A stretch of 64,000 bases of DNA, from NCBI RefSeq assembly GCF_019649055.1, contig NW_026570282.1, forward strand, positions 124,001 to 188,000, read 5' to 3'. The notes beneath the pieces are model-generated. The model was not told the DNA's origin. It did not search any database and saw only the letters and a program-made list of their open reading frames with translations. This DNA comes from Paramacrobiotus metropolitanus (Eukaryota; Tardigrada; Eutardigrada; Parachela; Macrobiotidae). How positions within the stretch are numbered: the stretch's first letter is position 1; each line of letters begins with the position of its first letter. This document shows, piece by piece, positions 50,788-62,906 of the stretch. The position numbers and the translations under genes were made by a program.

Positions 50788-52061
50788 CCTCATAAAACAG
50801 CTCCCACTTTTGGATACAAACATTTAGACAGTTCTACCGTATCCCGTTGGCCATTAGTAAATTGTTGGGCATCCCGTAATACATAATTGACCTCTTTGCA
50901 CATTAACTCCCTTTGATAAACATTAAGACACCGAAATACGTACGACGGATCCTTCTGAAACCGGTTATCTTTGCTTAACAATCGAATTTCAAAATACTTT
51001 CCGTAATCTATGCGACACTCCCGGTCATCTTCCACACCCCCTTTACCAAAAGGAAACAAATTTGGATAGCATTTTTCTTCCAAACCAAAGTTTCCTTTCA
51101 AATTAAAGACTGCCGTATTTTGATAAGGCAGTGTCCTTTCCGGACCTGTAGAAAATTCTTCAGGAATTACACCTCCAAAATTAATGAGTGCAAGGCTGTC
51201 GTGTACATCAATTTTTACTAAAACATCGGCGCACTGATATTGTTCCAAAACGTCTTCTCGACCCCTCAGTATAATATTTTCATAAAACCTGTTGTTTTCT
51301 CTTAAAAATTCCAGAGCGGTATACACCGTGTCAAAATCTACAGAATAATGCGAAGTTACAGCGTTTTCGCCTTTTCTTTGATTTACTGCCAACAGACATT
51401 CATTAGATGGTCTCGGTAAAAGTGCAGAAGTGCACTCATTAATGTCAGAAACAATATGAAGAAACTGCCCAGCTGCATGCAGTAATCGTTTAGCTCGAAA
51501 CAAAATCGTGGAAAACGGAAATATCAACCGCACGCACTGTAATTCCATATACCCAAGCTGCAGTTCTGGCACTAATTCACCAGGATCTAAATTATTTAAA
51601 GTAAAGCTTCTTGGACAAAACGGTGTAACTTCGTTTGCCTCAAATCTTCCACAATCATGGCATAAAACACAATCAATGGGTAGTTCAGGATGCCCTACTC
51701 CATCGTTCCTATCACACCTGTCACTCCTTTCAACTACTGAACAGCAATCGCAACCTACATATGATACGTTAACGGAACCCTTGTATGACTTCCCAAAGAT
51801 CTCACAAATCCGTATTCCTTTCGGCGAATATTTCGATTTTCTACCTTTCATTTTGAAGTTTTCCGTACCCAACACATGTTTTTCTCTCCTCCGCTTATGT
51901 ATTCCAACTGCATCTTTTATTCCTTTAACACCCCTTTGTTTGCGTCGATACTCTCTCATATAGACTTTTGCTTCTCTCTTTTTTTCACTTTTAACAGCTG
52001 ATGCTTCTCTATGCAAAGCTTTTCCTTTCATCACCACCGCAAATTTTCGCATTTTCACCAT
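50788..52061 (-). pseudogene. Helitron N-terminal region (zinc/helitron-like N domain)
   Basis: The 423-codon ORF begins with another YMREYRRK repeat, then a Cys-rich segment (GCDCC, CVLCHDC), then conserved Helitron N-domain blocks ending CYPNLFPFGKGG, YFEIRLLSKDNRF and YVFRCLNVYQRELM. It stops at a TGA after KVGAVL. Because the same frame continues into Rep, this is a nonsense mutation, not a natural gene end. Confidence 0.8.
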
Positions 52062-52096
52062 CTATAGTTTTTCTTCGTAATCTCCGATCGCAGTAA

Positions 52097-52746
52097 CTAT
52101 TGACGGTGAAACGTGATCAAATTCATCTTTCCGCCGATTTTTTTACGTTTACGATACTCCCTCATATAATTCCTCCGCTTTTCTCTTTCTTTTGCTTTAC
52201 AAACATCCTGATTTTCGAACTCGTCTGCACAAAATTCCTGCGCTTCGTTCATGGAACCATCTGTTGATCTACTAGCCGATACCTTGTTACTGCAACGTGT
52301 TCGGTATTTCCGATTTTTTGGCTGTTCACCGTGCTCAACTTCAACTGTTTTACCGTTATTATTACCCCTCCTTCGGTACTCTCGCATATAAACTTTCCGC
52401 TTTTCTCTTTTTGCGACCTTTAAAGCATCCTCATTTTCGTATTTATCTGCGGGCAATTCCTTCTCTTCGTTCAGAGACATTTTTGATCCGCTAGCCGCTA
52501 CAGTTTTAATTTCACGTTTTTTATTTTTTTAACTTTTGACAGTCCACTGCACTCCGTATCTGCTCCATCATCGTTATTTTTACGTTTGCCATGATAGTCT
52601 CCCATATACTCACACATATAAGCCATTCTTTTTTTCTTTGCTCTTAAATCGGTCACTGCGTCAACGCTGCACTCTATCGGCTCTTCTTCATTGCTCACGC
52701 AAACTTTTGCAAAACTCATTTTACTCGCAAAAAAAGCTGGTACCAA
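52097..52746 (-). pseudogene. Helitron-linked basic YM(R)EYR repeat module
   Basis: Two ORFs (52498-52746 and 52097-52480) carry repeats of one motif: KKRMAYMCEYMGDYHGKRK, KREKRKVYMREYRRR and EKRRNYMREYRKRKK. Another copy follows in the next ORF. Each is preceded by an acidic spacer containing EE or FENQD-like residues. Similar MREYR/MRQYR repeats precede Helitron Rep proteins in other animals and are presumed DNA-binding. Frames are interrupted between units, so this is probably a decayed single N-terminus. Confidence 0.6.
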
Positions 52747-53262
52747 TTTTACCTAGTTCCGAGAACACTCCTCGCATCAAGGATTCACTATCTTACCTCA
52801 CCAGAGATAATCCAGTCCGATATGTGACCTTATAATCCAAAACAGGTATGCCGAGCCTCAACAGTAAAACCCAACTTCACAACTCCCGAGGAAACAAAAT
52901 TAAACTGACATCTAATGCAACGCTTCCCACGAACTTTTCTCTTTTATACTACCACAACCGCACGAACAAAACCTCCACTGCCAATGTAGATTATAATTGC
53001 AAATCTCAGTAGCCGCTGGGCGTCCACTTTATTTACTAACACCAATCACCACTTTCAACTTTTCACAAGACTGCCTTAAAGCCTTTAGCTACGGAAACAG
53101 AGGCAGAGGTTGTACGTACGTCGGACATTTTCCTCTCATTCCTTGATCGAGTGGATCTCTGTCCACTTATACGCAGTCACTTGTAGTTTTGGCTATATTA
53201 TACAGTTACAGGCACATCCCCTTTGCCTGCCTTAGGTTTGCTTACATGTAACTCTATCCGGT

Positions 53263-53330
53263 TTTTCCCTATCCTGTGTTACAAACTTACAAGTTACAAT
53301 AGGATTCGACATGGATCCATACCTACAGGT
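53263..53330. repeat. Terminal-like block shared with 26460-26530
   Basis: GTTACAAACTTACAAGTTAC followed by AATA and then GGATCCATA recurs at 26466-26534 with only a few changes. One copy lies just upstream (5') of the Helitron coding region, so both could be 5' ends of the element and of a non-autonomous relative. An AT-dinucleotide run follows (53332-53356), and then a GGACGTA...TACGTCC hairpin at 53362-53383. Confidence 0.45.
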
Positions 53331-53383
53331 ATATATATACATATATATATATATACCCGTGGACGTATGCAGCGCTACGTCCT

Positions 53384-54239
53384 TCGGAAAAAACTACCAA
53401 TCCCAGAGAAATGTCAACCCCTTGCATTTAAAAACTTCCAATCCAAAATCAATCCGTCAGCGAACTTCAAAAGCGGCCTCATTTATATCGAAATACCCAA
53501 GTCGAAAATTGTCCTTGACAGGACACATATGGGCAAACTATAGCTTCTACAAAAAAGACTACCCTTACAAATTCTACACAACAGAGCCCATATGGTCTCG
53601 GGTGCTAAACACCCCGTGTCGCGATGGCGACCGCCACCGCCTGCCGGAAAATCAGGGACTTGGTAACAGTACTAAAATCGAAAGTGCATGCTGTACAGTT
53701 CATCTCGGGTACCGCAATCAAAATTGATTACAAAAAACCAGCGGTAATGTTATCACCTTTAACTACAGCAAATGCAAAAAAATGCGCTTCTGATCCTGGT
53801 GGCAGGTATACGGCAACGCCTTATTTAAGCTAGAATGCACATATGCAAATTGCAAATCAAATGACTTGCGCTACTTGTACTATTTAAAGTCATTCGCATT
53901 GGAATCCACAAAAATCGGTAAATCATAAAACTTCCGGCTCAGAACCTTAAAATCAAGCGCATACAGTTTCTTTGCATTTTAACCATGTGTTGGTGGAGGA
54001 AGGAGTGCTTGAATGAAAAGGATATTTCTTCGTAACCTAAAATTATAGTACATAGAAATTAAACGAGCAGATAAGCAATGAATCGAAAGCAATAATAACA
54101 ATTGCGTTCGCGGTACTTGTAATTCTGCCAAAAGATATGTTCATACAAAATAGGAAAACTGATTTTGTTTTTGCAGTACATGGTCACTTGCTCAACGGGA
54201 GTAACTTGCTTGAATTTACAACAATATAGCGCATCTCAC
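53384..54239. other. Possible decayed coding remnant
   Basis: Plus-strand frames (53311-53727, 53624-53833, and a short one near 53805-53920 with LECTYANCKS) switch among themselves and suggest an old broken gene, possibly with a zinc-finger-like Cys pair. No family is assigned. Confidence 0.25.
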
Positions 54240-56695
54240 CCTCAAATCTGGAAGCTGCAATTGATAAAGCAATCCTTTCCGATAAATAAAGCTGTGACAG
54301 AACACGAAACAATGTTAAATTTCTGGTTACGAATGTTAGCGGCATTTCACTTTGACTAAACCATACGCAAGCAGCTTGACCAATTAACTTTATTTTATGG
54401 CTAGCTATATTGTACTTGTACATTAAAATAATCCTAACTTTACCTTTCATTTAAATCTGTCGTGAATGCAGCATCAATCCGTTCAGGTGCACCCGGTATG
54501 TCGGATAATGGTCTAAATCTTGGTATTCCCATTGTAATGGTCGAATTTTTGGGATGGTATGTTATAAACGATTTATCTGCAAGTTTAAAAAAACGGTTAC
54601 ACCAGATTTGTTGACAGGATTTGTATGCTATCTTACTTTAAAAAGGTAGTGGGTTTACGGATTATGATAGTGGGTACTCATATTTGCATTAAAGCCCGAA
54701 TATAGTATATAATCAAGTATTGGTTATCCTGCAGGATTCACTACATAGTACATAATTATGTAAATACAGTGTAAACTTATTAATGGCGATAATATTATAC
54801 CTTGACATAATTAACGGTTGTTTAAAAAAGGGGTCTTGCTACAAGAAATGGCTTACCAGAAAAAAATACAGCACTGTCATCGTAGGTTTTCATTACTCCT
54901 TTTATTGGCAGTTTGGCTTCTCGAAACATTCGGGCGGCGCTAGCAATAATGCTGTCTTCGGCGGAACTATTCCCGTGGATTTTTAAGAAAACCGGGTTCA
55001 TTGTCGTGTACTTATAGCCCTGAAAACCAGTACTATTAGTTGCTGAGTTGTTTTGATTGTACTGCAGAACAGTTGTCGTTACAAACCTACAAAAAACATA
55101 TACAAGTTCGTTGAGGTGACGAGCGAAGCAGAGGGAATTTTCTTGTCGAAGCCAAATCGCCCGGTTGCCAGGCCTAGGGATTCTTCGTCCAACGGTGTGC
55201 CGTTGTAGGCGATACGATACACTGTATCGCGGTCCACCGCGAGAAGATATTCGGGAAAAGACAGCAAAGTCACCACCGTAATCTACAGCAAAACCACATT
55301 AGTGTAGTGCAGTGTGCACAAGTAGTACAGCACTTGCACTTACCGGCTGCACTGAAAACGTAATATAACAGCATAACGAAGGAAGATTTGATTGCAGAAT
55401 ATCTTACTTGCTTTTGGCAGATGCTGGATTCTATTGCGTCCAAGACGCAGTTCGTCCCGGCAGGATCATCTCCTCGGCTATCACCGCCTCCGTAAATACC
55501 GGATCTGCCGCCCTCTCCGCTGTGATAGCCATACAGTGAAGGCCGCGTTTGACTGTTGAGTACTGAAAAAGTTCGTGTAAGTACTTGTATACTAGAAAAC
55601 TCTTAAACACGACCCTTCATACAGTATGAACCTGTATGATAAAAAAAGAGCATAAACCGTGGTACGAAAAAATATAAACACTGATTTACTTTGCAAATAC
55701 AATGGCAGTAGATTGGGTCCGGATGCCGATGAGGGCGCCGGACCAGATGGAACAGGCGGTAGTGGCGGCGCTGGACCGATGCGTTCATGCGGTAGCGGAA
55801 TATTCGCCATACGGGACATTTGTTGTAGTTCCAGTCCGGCTAACACCGACGCTCCCAGATAATCATTGAGCATCATTATGTCGTACAAGTTGAACACATC
55901 GTTCTCCAAGCGCGGATCGAGGGTGGCGTCCAAAAGGGGATCTTCGGTTGTAGTCGGACCACGCGGTCGTCGGGCTCGGATATTCTCCTCTGTTGTTAGT
56001 CAGCACAATGGAAAAGCGAAGTTATTTGTTTAATAAGAAATCCAACAATGTTTACATAATTTACCGATATGGATGTTTGCAATAAAAACTTATTTTGATA
56101 TCAGTATATCGAGGTATTCTAGCATATAAATAGCAACCGCGGTATTATAAAAAATATTACTTAACACGCATTCTAAAGCTATATTATTCAGGCACGCATT
56201 AGGTGCTTAAGAAGTGCATTATTTTGCAATTATAATATTGGTTATATACTCAAAAAGACATAGTTTCGAGCAGATATTATATTATCTACAATTTTAAAAG
56301 TATTATTACTGCAAAGCTCAATGTATAGCCGGTAATTAACTACTCAGGTAGACGTAGATGCTGTAGTTATTATGCCGTGACCTTAATTGAATCTAGTTGT
56401 CTAAATTCTGTAAACAGCATATGACTGCCCGGGAGCACGAGCATTGTTCACTTCAGTAAAATTATCTGCTTTCCTACAAGTTAGACGTTTGTCTTTAGAG
56501 TTTATCTACTTGCTTACCATCAAGATTTTCCGTCGAATTGCTGCGCGATCCGTTATCGATGTTAGTAGAAGGCCTTTCCGATCCATCGAAATCAATCTGG
56601 TCAGCGCTGGCAGAATCAAGATTCTGCATGGCTGTGTGTTTTGCGGCTAGTAGAATCATGACCAAAATAACCGAAACCCCAAACCAACAATCCAT
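54240..56695 (-). CDS. Hemopexin-like secreted protein A
   Basis: Exons are 56518-56695, 55690-55989, 55408-55562, 55091-55282, 54857-55019, 54444-54576 and 54240-54301. All phases agree; the last exon is not located. The signal peptide is DCWFGVSVILVMILLAAKHTA, followed by an acidic Asn/Ser-rich stretch and a Pro-rich region (GPAPPLPPVPSGPAP). The propeller part opens with a Cys-bearing NCVLDAIESSIC. Repeats follow with LLAVDRDTVYRIAYNG, then SDIPGAPERIDAAF and IYRKGLLYQL, which fit the hemopexin blade pattern (GxPxxVDAAF...YxFKGxxYW). Such domains bind ligands or matrix extracellularly. No protease domain is present. Its closest relatives are the two neighbours B and C. Confidence 0.65.
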
Positions 56696-57597
56696 TTTAT
56701 TTCCGATAATAATGTTGTTTTTAAAAGAATACAAGAACTATCATAATCCTGGTTTTCTACACCAAATCTCTTCCGCGCGCGCCAGCGGCAAACCTGCTGT
56801 ATACAGCAAGGTACCGCTGTGATGTCCCTCACAAAGTTCATGATATGGGCCAGAGTAAAATGCTGACATTATGTTCTTTTATTAGGTAAATTTTTGCTTT
56901 GCTGACAAGCTGATTTGCGGCTGTACTGAAAAATATCGCCTGACTTTAGTGTTCTTCTGAATGCCTTGCTTTGTACACCTGTACATAGTTTTTTCGTGAT
57001 TCCAGGGATTTGCAGAACAATTATTATCAATCACAATCTACCAAATCAGACCTTAGGCAACAAATAGCTAAAATATTTTTGTCATAACGGTCATGTACAA
57101 GTATTATTCAAGCCGCAAATTTGAATGTCATCCGGTAGTTTGATTTTTGTTCAATCTCTTATTAAACTAAGTAAGTACTATAATAATTTTAATATAAGAA
57201 TGTCATAAATTCAATAATTACTGATATTGCATACCGAGAATTTCCATTTGGTGTGTACGTACAATAATGGTACTGTATCAACTCATTGTCAGCTAATGTT
57301 CGGAATATCAGCATGATAGCGTTTCGTTAACATTTTTTTGTTAACCATGGCCAGTCATATAAGTTCGTGCCTTTTCTGATAATCAAGCGTTTTTCTTTCT
57401 GACACTCACAATTATGCAAATCTCAGCGTTATTTCGCGGGCGGACGTCGGGATTTGTCAAGAATGAATGCGCAATTATGCGGGCAATAGGCCTAAAGGTT
57501 GACCGCTCCTATACGATACTTTTTTTATGTTAAACCGAAGTCAACATCCCGACTTCGGTACTTCAGAACATCTGTGTATTCCGAGTCTGGATTAAAA

Positions 57598-58580
57598 ATG
57601 GCCCCGCGTTCCAGTGCGCCGGCCGTAATAAGGACGGCAGCCGTAATAATGGTAATAGTTTGTCTGATAAACCATGCCACTGTGGATGCAGCTTTCAGGG
57701 ATGCCATCGCTTTCCGCATGGTACGTGTTACCGCTTTTTCCTTCTTCTAGTCTTTTCTACTATCTTGCAGTAAGGTAAGATTCTTACGTTTAATGCCAAA
57801 GAACGGTCTTAATTATATCTTATATTCTATGGAAATCATGCTGTTTTGTCTGTTGTGGCCAAGGTTATAAATTAGATCTTGCTCACTGTCAGCATAGACA
57901 CGAACCATGCACGTCAGTGCATAATCATAAAAAATTAATCGAGAACTACAGTAGTTGCTGTTGAGTATCTGTCTCGTATCGCGTTCTAGAATTAAGAATA
58001 TCGTTCTCCGGAGAATATTATTTTTATTATAATGTTGATGTTTTGTCATAAACGTAGGTGCGACAAGCTGATGGTTTAAATATGACTGCTGGATCCCTGG
58101 ATGTCAACCCAAATGACTTTCTGCGTAAGCTTCCTTTGTGTAGTAGGGTAGTGTATAAATTGTAGGTATTATGAGCACAATGACATAGAACTTGGGAATT
58201 TATCGGTGTGCAGAAAACGAAACGTATATATCTTTCACAATCATACAATCCGTAAAAATAATTCTGTTTGTGTTTTAGCTGTAAAAAAGGGTCAGCATAG
58301 ATCTGGAGGAATAAGTCCGCCGGAAGGCGGGGCCAGTCCACCCGAACCACCTAGTGGGGAAGCGGCTTCCGCTGGTGCCTCCGCTGCGCAGCTCCAGCAG
58401 GTATAAAACGTTCCAAAGGGCACAACAAACTTTTTCCCATCCCACACTTATGGGAATTATAATGATTGGCTTAACTGGTCTGTTATTGTGCAGCTACTTA
58501 GCCTGTTGGTGCCATTGTTAAGCGCCGGAAATGCTCCTGCGGGCGGAGGGGGCGCAGATCCACCCATGGAAATGGGCTGA
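57598..58580 (+). CDS. Small secreted Pro/Gly-rich protein
   Basis: Four exons: 57598-57720, 58058-58124, 58279-58400 and 58494-58580, all phases agreeing, giving about 132 aa. The N-terminal signal peptide is AAVIMVIVCLINHATVDA. Then come GISPPEGGASPPEPPSG, an Ala-rich stretch, and a hydrophobic LLSLLVPLLSAG followed by GGGGADPP and a stop. The tail resembles the LVNLLISLLAAL...SGGGLDPLLL segment of hemopexin-like protein B on the other strand, so this may be a paralogue that kept only the pre-propeller part. Function unknown. Confidence 0.6.
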
Positions 58581-59241
58581 TCGAACCCAGGGAGACTGTG
58601 GATTTTAGCTTCACCATACGAATTACTGATAAATTGCTTATACGATTTACATACGGTGTGACGAGGAAAGCGGTGACCGCAATACACGGATAATTAGTAC
58701 TAGTATATCTATAATGATCTGTGTGATATGCATACTGACATATAAATTCAATGGTGGATTCCTGTCGTTAACAACTGCTTTATTGTTTGTAATGGAGCTG
58801 GCTTGGTTTATGCTTATTTAAGGTATACTTCTATTTATTCTTTATTGCAAGTTGTGATTGTTATTGTAGTAAAGGGGCTTTATACGGAACGTTATGCCTT
58901 ATGCCATAAAGAGGTATTTGCTACCATGCGTTTCTACCAGTGCTAACATAAGTTCACTGTATTTCTGTACGTTTACCGCTCCGTTACTGAACCTTGCCGC
59001 TTTTGAAGGCTTAGTTGTTGAGGAATGCAACGCTTTGATTTTATCTATTTGTTATTCCCCGTATATCACAGAAATTTTTGAAAACGTCCAATGCGATTAA
59101 GAAGCAACGTATCTAACTTTTGAATTACAGTAACGCATAAAAATCTGAGCTTTGCTAACAACCAGAAACGTATTAATTTAAATCCTTTTTGAGTATGCTT
59201 TTCAGCAGTGATCTTTGAAGTAATCATCCTCTAATATGTCA
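58581..59241. other. Gap between the small secreted gene and gene B
   Basis: No gene is supported. A 68-codon plus-strand ORF at 58894-59100 has no motif. Confidence 0.4.
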
Positions 59242-62200
59242 TCAACAGGGTGGTTGTTGGGTGCAGTTGATGAATCCAGATTTACTTCTTCCGGTTTTCC
59301 GTAAGGGGTATTTGTCGACCACCTTAACAATATTATGATCTTTGGTTAACATGTTCTCTTCCATAGTTTACAATACTCTGTACGTGAAATCTCTATAAGT
59401 GCTCTACGATACTAGCTGTACCTGCATTTCCTCTTGTGCTATTTCGTATAGCCATCCCGTGCGGTAAAGGTATCTAAAAGTAAATTATTATTAATTTTTC
59501 CAAAGTGCTATGGAATATGCCCGATAGCCCGTTACGGCAGGGATCAATTACAGCACTTTTTATTGTTTATTTCCATTGCACCGTCAATTTCATTCGGTCC
59601 GCCTGGAACAACGTAAATCGGCTGAGGACTAAATCTGGGATCAACAGGCGGGTTGGCTAACGGCTGATAAAATATAAAATGCCGGTCTGAAAAATAGGTG
59701 AATAATGTGATAATGCGGCAAAGTTAAACAATATACTACTGCGGGAGTAGACAAATAATAAACGCTACCTGCGTGCAGGCTTCTTTCGCACTTAGTGCAT
59801 AGTACCTGATATTAACGCTACTTACCCAGAAATAATGTCAAGGTGTGATCGTTAAATCGAAAAGCCCCGCGGATTGCTTCTTTTACTTTAAAAAAGATGT
59901 TCTCGATGCCAGTATGTTGTGCTAATACGACAGATTCGTTGCTTAATAGCGATACATTTCTTCCCTGGAATAGAACGCAACCATTAATATTTACTCGTTA
60001 GTATGTACTGGTGACAAAGGACAACTGTGCGCAATAAACGACAACTTTCATATAGCCCAGGCAATGAAATTTATTGTAAACGTGATGTCAACACATTTTT
60101 CTTATAACAAAAAAATTAGGTTGTATAGTATATATGAGCAGATCACATTCCTGATAGGTATGCCTGTATTCACTGCGATCTCTAAACTTCTTGTAATATA
60201 AACTTTACTATATTAATAAGGTCCTAATATTAATGGTAGGTCAGCTATAGTACCACGTATGTTATAGCACGAGGTTTATTGATTAATGCTTCAAACTGAT
60301 CAAGGTAATTTGAATTTGAACCGAATTAGAAATATGCAAAAAAAGCCATGCATCTACATAGTTAAGGTCCGGTACTTACATAAAAAATATAATGCAGATC
60401 GCCTAATCGCAGCGATGCGGTGGGGATTTCCTTGAAATTTTTGTATGTTTGATCTTTGGAAATACCGTCATGATCAATAACGTCGCCATTGAAATCGATT
60501 CGGAATGTTTTCGTTTTACTCAATGCTAGCACATGATCCGGAAATGGAACCAAATTCAGAATCTTTGTCTGTAATCGCAACCTTATCGTTACTTTCGTAT
60601 CTTCGCAAAACTCATTCATGTTGAAGATGATGTCTTTGTATTATGCATCGTCTTACGAAAAGAGCGAAACTTGTATTTGTTATTAATTTCGAAAGAAATT
60701 GCCCGGTACGTGGTGTCAGAACTGCGTTAACACTGTCGCAATTGCTGTACAAGTTTTGCACTTTTGTATTGCGTTTTTGTAGCCAGTTTGTTAACTCGCG
60801 GTCATCCGCGAAAACATTTTGTTTGCCACCATGGGTTGTTGAAATATTTTAATGAAATAGACAAAAAGTTTAGACAAGGTTTGGTACGGATGCCAAAATT
60901 CAAGTTATTATCGGATATTCTTAAACGTTGTTCCAAAATGCAATTAACAATAAAAAGAATTTTGAACCCAAACAAAATCTAGCAAATATTATTAACTTTA
61001 TAATGAATTTTTGAATTTTAATTTATACCTTTTGTTGACTTAAATTATCTATATCTTAGTTGGTGGATGTTGTGCACGTTTTAAAACTGAAATAATTTAA
61101 CGATGCAAAAACTAAAACTTGTTCGCCGAAAGTGAAAGTTTAGTAGATGTGCAAGTCGGGTACAATGTACCGAACTACGTAATTCCCAGTAGATGTATTT
61201 TGCATAAATCATTATATCTGTATTTATATATCAAACTTTGATTTACTCGTACCTCGGGGTGACATAAGGTCTCTTGCCCAGCACAATTAATGAATTTTTG
61301 AACGCGACTGTATCCAGTTGCTAATTCGTTAGCATCATCACTGTAACGTCCTCCTCCACCAAACCCACCCGTCACTAAAACCAGAAAAACCTACTATTAA
61401 GAGTTAATATGACTACAGTCGCCAAAGTTGTCATTTTGTTAAATGTCAGCAAACCTGTAGTATAACTGAGTTTACTATCTTGTAAAAGTTTTGAAGGCAC
61501 GGATTTGGAGGAGAGAACCAGTATTACTACGTGCAGGTTCCAGGATAGAATTTTATTAGGTATTACTCGAAAGAATAGTAATGCCAGTAAAAAAACCGTA
61601 AGTGCACTATCATCTGATCCGAATGCATCTTGTGACCTTATCACGAATCACGATTATATAATTACAGCGTAACGAAACCACTCACGCGCGAGAATTTGCG
61701 CAAGCAATAATGGGTCCAGTCCGCCGCCGGAAGCGGGCGCTGTAGTCGGAGGTGTCGGTGAAGGAGTTTCTCCCTCCGGGAGCGGTTCGGTGGGAGATGC
61801 GGCTGTAGTTGCTTGTTGTGACTGTAACGCCGCCAACAGGGATATTAACAAGTTAACCAATCCATACAAACGACCAGCCTCGTAACTCCCAACATCACGT
61901 TTTTGGCGCGGCTGAGCATCGTTTACGAGATTACCTTGAAAGGCAAAAAATTGGTAAGACTTACCGTAGATTAAGGTATATAGTATAAGATACGGGATAC
62001 AGTAATTGTACGGTATAATTCTTACTGCTACGGCAACACATGTACTTGTACAGCTGTAGTCGCAGTTACGGCAGATGGTGGCAACCGTACAAATAATGTG
62101 CTGTTAAGGCAAATCAGCAAAACTATTCAAATGAATACTCACGAATATGTTGCAATTTCACCGCTACATCGTCGTTGCGAAATGGTGGTGGAGCAATCAC

Positions 62201-62290
62201 CTGGGGCTGCTGCATTGCTGGTACTCCTAATATTCCAGGAAGCAGGCAAAAGGTCATCAAGATGGTATTTTCCCATTCCGAAATCGCCAT
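59242..62290 (-). CDS. Hemopexin-like secreted protein B (complete)
   Basis: Eight exons: 62143-62290, 61686-61934, 61253-61374, 60380-60568, 59826-59964, 59557-59686, 59422-59473 and 59242-59322. All phases agree, giving about 369 aa. The signal peptide is ILMTFCLLPGILGVPA. A dibasic PRQKR then suggests furin-type cleavage. Next are a Leu-rich segment, a Pro/Thr/Glu-rich linker and SGGGLDPLLLAQIL. The propeller begins with a Cys pair (NCAGQETLC), followed by HVLALSKTKTFRIDFNG, GAFRFNDHTLTLFL...FIFYQP, and VPGGPNEIDGAM...YLYRTGWLYEI. It ends with FINCTQQPPC, so a terminal Cys can close the propeller as in hemopexin domains. ~130-nt exon 6 is shared in size and phase with gene C. No enzyme domain. 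Function is inferred to be extracellular binding. Confidence 0.75.
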
Positions 62291-62906
62291 CTTTAATTGT
62301 CGTGACCCAGTATTCCGATACATCAGCTATTACAATCTGCATATTCTGGAACCCTAACATGATAATTTCCGAAGTGGCACTTGAGAATGCCACCAACGGC
62401 GAGTTAATGCTACGTATTCGATGATTGCACTTTTACGGGCTTAACGTACGTAGAGTACGACACGTTGTGGGTTTTGGCTAATAATTTTGTAAGAAAGCTA
62501 AACGAACTGCAATATCGTCCTCGGCGATTCGATTGAGAAAAGTGTGGCGCATTTTAAACAATCGGTAAACTGCTACCAAAGCAAAACTGTTTTTGACCAC
62601 TTGAAACGAACTGCACATACGGGCAAAAGTTTACGACAGTACAGATAGGTGGTAGTTTCGGTAAACTGTAGTTTCACTACACGTACGGTTTCCTGTAAGC
62701 CATTTGGGTATAACTTTGCAAAGTAGTTGTAGGGATCGTAAAAGCATCCATTACTTGTCGCTTACTATGTCACATTCTTTTATTACCCCATTACAAACAT
62801 TTTACTAATCTTTGTTTTATCATAGTATATCTAACTAGTACTTTCATATATCACAAAAATTTACAGGTAGAAACTGCTTGAATTAAGCAGTCGGAATTGC
62901 AGTTTG

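Larger units (their letters stand above)
45600..52750 (-). mobile_element. Autonomous-type Helitron (ends not located), partly decayed
   Basis: On the minus strand, 5' to 3': basic repeat module (52097-52746), N-terminal Helitron region (50790-52061), Rep nuclease (49794-50753), linker (49322-49753), PIF1-type helicase (47292-49343), then an RPA1-like gene (45663-47213). The Rep/helicase polyprotein is interrupted by one in-frame TGA at 50788-50790 and by single-base frameshifts near 49797 (T-run) and 49340. Terminal TC and CTRR/hairpin signals were not found with confidence. Helitrons move by rolling-circle transposition, and RPA-like accessory genes are known from several plant and animal Helitrons. 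The few disabling changes suggest a fairly recent insertion. Confidence 0.85.

Noticed and set aside
47292-52061. Four separate Helitron genes
   Set aside because: Domain order and continuous similarity across the breaks show a single polyprotein cut by one TGA and two frameshifts.
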